Source of the DNA: QWHO01 sp021404945
GTDB lineage: Bacteria; Vulcanimicrobiota; Xenobia; Xenobiales; QWHO01
Assembly: GCA_963169765.1 (NCBI GenBank)
Contig: CAUJEN010000082.1
Coordinates: 19,256-83,255, forward strand
Direction of reading: 5' to 3'
Length of the DNA stretch: 64,000 nucleotides
Shown here: positions 61,748-64,000 of the stretch, in pieces
How positions within the stretch are numbered: the stretch's first letter is position 1
Layout: each line of letters opens with the position of its first letter
The notes under the pieces: generated by a model
The model's database searches: none
Told to the model about the DNA's origin: nothing
Seen by the model: only the letters and a program-made list of their open reading frames with translations
Position numbers and translations under genes: made by a program

Positions 61748-62221
61748 ATGAAAAGCCGTCTGTGGTGCATCATCCTGTCGTGCATCCTGACCTGGGGCTG
61801 CTCGACAACATCTGGCGTAAAGACCTACAGCGCGAGCAAAGGGCTCCAGGAATCCGTGATCCACGTGCCCATCCCGACCACGGGTACTGTGAAATATTTT
61901 GGGGAAAATCTCTGGACGGGCGTGGAGTTGGCCTCGGGAGTGACTAAGACTGAGTTTCGGTGCGAGCGTCAGTGGCTGATCACTGAGACAGATAGCTACG
62001 AGGACCTGAAGAAGTTCTACGAGTCCAAGCTGCCGAGCGAAAAGGAAATGATCCCGGTCCTGGGGAGAGAGGAATGCAGTTACACTTACACCGATGCCGG
62101 CACGAACGTGGAGATCAGGTTGGAGGAGCCCAACGAGGTTCGCGTCTACGAGCGAGTGCTGATCGGCGAGGAAGAGGCCAAGAAGCTAAAGAAGGCTCGG
62201 GACGAGGAGGCCGGCGATTAA
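61748..62221 (+). CDS. Small lipoprotein, unknown function
   Basis: 157 residues from ATG 61748. Signal and lipobox MKSRLWCIILSCILTWGCST (Cys at 18). Mature part is mixed alpha/beta (KYFGENLWTGVELASGVTKT, YEDLKKFYESKLPSEKEM, YTDAGTNVEIRLEEPNEVRV) and ends in a charged Lys/Glu tail. The pattern of a short alpha/beta domain with LKKFYESKLP recalls small envelope proteins with a DUF-type fold, but I cannot assign one. Confidence 0.7.
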   Translation: MKSRLWCIILSCILTWGCSTTSGVKTYSASKGLQESVIHVPIPTTGTVKYFGENLWTGVELASGVTKTEFRCERQWLITETDSYEDLKKFYESKLPSEKEMIPVLGREECSYTYTDAGTNVEIRLEEPNEVRVYERVLIGEEEAKKLKKARDEEAGD

Positions 62222-62252
62222 ACGGGTTCGCCTCGCCTGTCCGCCCACCGGG

Positions 62253-62396
62253 TCTCGCGACGGCTGAAAATTGGAGCTGATTCTGCCGGTACCCCCAGAC
62301 CTCGGGAACACTGAGCCTGGCGAAAATCGCCAGCATATCAAGAGAAGATCGGCTGCTCTCGACTTCCACCGCGAACAGGCAGGCAAATTCGGACCC
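62253..62396 (-). pseudogene. C-terminal remnant of a Uma2-family endonuclease
   Basis: The minus strand reads VEVESSRSSLDMLAIFARLS then VPEVWGYRQNQLQFSAVAR. This matches the Uma2 (DUF820) pattern VEVxSPSxxxxD and GVPEVWR. No intact upstream part is found, and the frame runs on without a natural stop into the lipoprotein antisense. It occupies most of the gap 62222-62482. Confidence 0.45.
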
Positions 62397-62482
62397 AGGT
62401 GATAAACGAGGGCGAGCCCGGCAGCCGCAGACTCTGGGCGGCCCCCCTCGACATTGCCCCCCCGCACTCCTATCATAGGGGG

Positions 62483-62986
62483 ATGAGATGCCTTTTGAGC
62501 CTGCTAATCTGCCTCTGTCTGGCCTGCGGCTCGTCGTCGCCGTCAGCCTCGACCTCCGCGCGGCCCTCCGGGCCCGACCTTAAGGTGGCCAACGCCGCCA
62601 ATCCCGGCGAGCGGATTGAGGTCGACGTCTGCCTGGCTTCCGGCAAAGAGACCCTGGTCGAGTTCTACAGCGACCGCTGCCCGCCATGCCGGGAGATGGA
62701 GCGGGTGCTGAGCGACCTCGCCTCCCGACGGCCCGATCTGGCCATACGGCGGCTCAATATCGATCGCCCCGGCTCGGCCGGGATCGACTTTGACTCGCCG
62801 CTGGCCGAGCAGTACTCGATCGACGCCGTCCCGGCCTTCCGGATCTATGATCAGACCGGAAAACTGAAGCTCGAGGGCAAGCCCGCCAAGGACCAGGTTC
62901 GCTCCTGGTACAGCTCCTCTCAGCAGATGGACCGGGGAGAGGCAGATCCGGGCACCCGGCAGATCATGGACGGCTACGCCCGCTAG
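62483..62986 (+). CDS. Thioredoxin-like lipoprotein
   Basis: 167 residues. Lipobox LLICLCLACGSSSP (Cys at about 16), Ser/Pro linker, then a thioredoxin fold: VEFYSDRCPPCREMERVLSD with redox CPPC, AIRRLNIDRP, and the cis-Pro region IDAVPAFRIYDQTGKL. Envelope-anchored disulfide or peroxide-linked reductase; partner unknown. A GGGGG run precedes the ATG. Confidence 0.85.
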   Translation: MRCLLSLLICLCLACGSSSPSASTSARPSGPDLKVANAANPGERIEVDVCLASGKETLVEFYSDRCPPCREMERVLSDLASRRPDLAIRRLNIDRPGSAGIDFDSPLAEQYSIDAVPAFRIYDQTGKLKLEGKPAKDQVRSWYSSSQQMDRGEADPGTRQIMDGYAR

Positions 62987-63030
62987 GCCAGGAGCGCAGC
63001 CGGAAACCCATTGGCACGTTTTTCCAAGTC

Positions 63031-63351
63031 ATGCTTCGAAGCGGCCTGTGGACGGCTGGACTGGCCGGCCGCGCTCACCTTGCCGTCCAGGCCCTGCAGG
63101 GCCAGCAGGTTGGTCCGGCCGGAGCGGTGCTCTGCGCCATCGGTGGCGGCCTCTCGGCCCTGGATGGCGCCAGGCAAGCCATCGGGGCAGTGCGTGGAAC
63201 CGCTCCCGAGGGGCGGCTGAAGGCCTCGGTCGGCGCTCTCGGCAAGCTCGCCTCCTCGGCTGGCGTTGCCACGGGCCTGGCAGGGATTGGCTGGCCGGCC
63301 GGAGCCCTGGTGCTGGGTGGACTTGCGCTCAGCACCGCTGCGAGCTACTGA
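63031..63351 (+). CDS. Small Gly/Ala-rich membrane protein
   Basis: 106 residues, ATG 63031. Alternating Gly/Ala hydrophobic stretches (GPAGAVLCAIGGGLSALDGA, GVATGLAGIGWPAGALVLGG). Compatible with two membrane helices or a glycine zipper as in 36695-37039. No ribosome site is obvious. No family recognised; confidence limited by the low complexity. Confidence 0.5.
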   Translation: MLRSGLWTAGLAGRAHLAVQALQGQQVGPAGAVLCAIGGGLSALDGARQAIGAVRGTAPEGRLKASVGALGKLASSAGVATGLAGIGWPAGALVLGGLALSTAASY

Positions 63352-63443
63352 ACCCTCCTCGGCCGCGCGAAGTCATGCCCGAAAAGGTCCGATTTCGGTT
63401 TTAAGCCGAGGCTCAGACTCGCTCAGCTGGTTGAAGAGCTTGC

Positions 63444-64000
63444 TCAGGAGCAAGTCTCCTGGATGCGGTATTTGATGGTATAGTCCTTGCCCAGCATCGG
63501 AGCCTCGACCGCCCGCATCTCCAGAGTCTGGGCCGCTCGGTCATAGATGGCGTAGCGGGCCTTGCCCAGGCCGTCTCGACCGTAGGCGACGGCCCCCACG
63601 CACACGATGTAGCGCTCCTGGCTCTTCAGCGTGAGAGGCTTGCCATACTCGAAGTCGAGCACCCCCGCCTCGCCAAACGTCTTCGAGCGCTGGCAGTAGA
63701 CCAGCGGGACGTGCAGGTGCCCCACGAAGGTCAGCCGGTGAGGGAATTCGTCGAATACGTTCCAGGCCTCGATCGGATTGGAGAGACCTTGCTTGCGTGC
63801 CCTCGGGGAGATGTGGGTGAAGTGCAGCTCCTCCTCGGTGAGGCCGTCGGGAAGCCCCTGGAGGAAGCGGCACTCTTCGCGCGACAGGCCCAGTGCCTCG
63901 CCGAAGTCATGGTTGCCCCGCACCGCTGGAATTGCTCGGGACTGCACGGTTTGGAGCACCCTGGAGTCTTCCGGTCCGCCATCCACCAGGTCGCCCAGGC
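63444..64000 (-). CDS. Calcineurin-like metallophosphoesterase, 5'-truncated by window edge
   Basis: The C-terminal 185 residues are visible. GDLVDGGPE (metal Asp), RGNHDFGEALG, then THISPRA and GHLHVPLVY, the last two giving His ligands. These belong to the YfcE/diadenosine-tetraphosphatase-like branch of two-metal phosphoesterases. The gene starts beyond position 64000. Ends after a run of weakly coding DNA (63352-63443). Confidence 0.92.
   Translation of the reverse strand, partial: LGDLVDGGPEDSRVLQTVQSRAIPAVRGNHDFGEALGLSREECRFLQGLPDGLTEEELHFTHISPRARKQGLSNPIEAWNVFDEFPHRLTFVGHLHVPLVYCQRSKTFGEAGVLDFEYGKPLTLKSQERYIVCVGAVAYGRDGLGKARYAIYDRAAQTLEMRAVEAPMLGKDYTIKYRIQETCS

Noticed and set aside
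61595..61864. N-terminal 90 extra codons of the metallopeptidase frame
   Set aside because: No homology and no ribosome site; the leader-type start at 61594 fits its relatives.

Overview
The window is a dense, GC-rich (roughly 65% by eye) bacterial chromosome segment with about 58 supportable genes, both strands mixed, and no rRNA, tRNA, CRISPR array or intact insertion sequence that I could see. The mix of class III cyclase, FHA, PilZ, many TPR and beta-propeller proteins, prepilin-type proteins, lipoproteins and an exported arylsulfatase fits an environmental, diderm-like bacterium from a poorly sampled phylum. I cannot name the phylum from sequence alone.

Layout. 1-6.8 kb: end of a nucleotidyl cyclase, an ECF sigma / zinc anti-sigma / Spy-like operon, a PPC-domain protein, a YARHG protein, engB and gnd. 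7-15.2 kb: exported arylsulfatase, a TPR/EF-hand protein whose frame runs into it, and four accessory genes, two of them frameshifted (one FHA gene needs at least four frame changes). 15.3-18.4 kb: a three-gene operon of an EF-hand/Cys-motif protein, a 96-residue protein and a B12-binding-type radical SAM enzyme. 18.5-23 kb: glutamine-synthetase-like ligase, aldehyde dehydrogenase, iron alcohol dehydrogenase and a small membrane protein, likely an amine/alcohol catabolic operon. 23-26.5 kb: RapA-like ATPase translationally coupled to a histone-deacetylase-family hydrolase. 26.7-33.5 kb: two beta-propeller proteins, a lipoprotein, a TPR protein, a Pro-rich protein and an Ogt DNA repair protein. 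33.7-39 kb: moaA, an M19 dipeptidase, small membrane/coiled-coil proteins and a DUF1152-like protein. 39.2-45.3 kb: GspF/PilC platform protein, divergent sensor kinase, two prepilin-like proteins, an envelope repeat protein and a PilZ protein. 45.4-55 kb: TPR protein, an IMPase/ADP-ribosylglycohydrolase fusion, a new-looking 20-residue repeat protein, a deiminase-like exported enzyme, a zinc-ribbon TPR protein and a TGS/uridine-kinase-type nucleoside kinase. 55-64 kb: short palindromic repeats, a tagged helical protein, a phosphohexomutase, an ATLF-like metallopeptidase, lipoproteins and a partial metallophosphoesterase.

The most unusual signal is shared by otherwise unrelated genes. At least seven proteins end in a short motif of the form hydrophobic-V-x-G-[VIA]-[RT]-[VL] followed by basic residues (for example VVVGGVRVP). 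Many of the accessory proteins also begin M-x-[IVL] with a Ser/Pro-rich leader, and three carry P-x-D-x-V-x-[LI]-S-[SG] at residues 25-36. This looks like a private N- and/or C-terminal tag system (sorting, secretion or anchoring), and it is the best candidate here for undescribed biology. A second theme is decay: several intergenic regions hold frameshifted remnants next to palindromic repeats.
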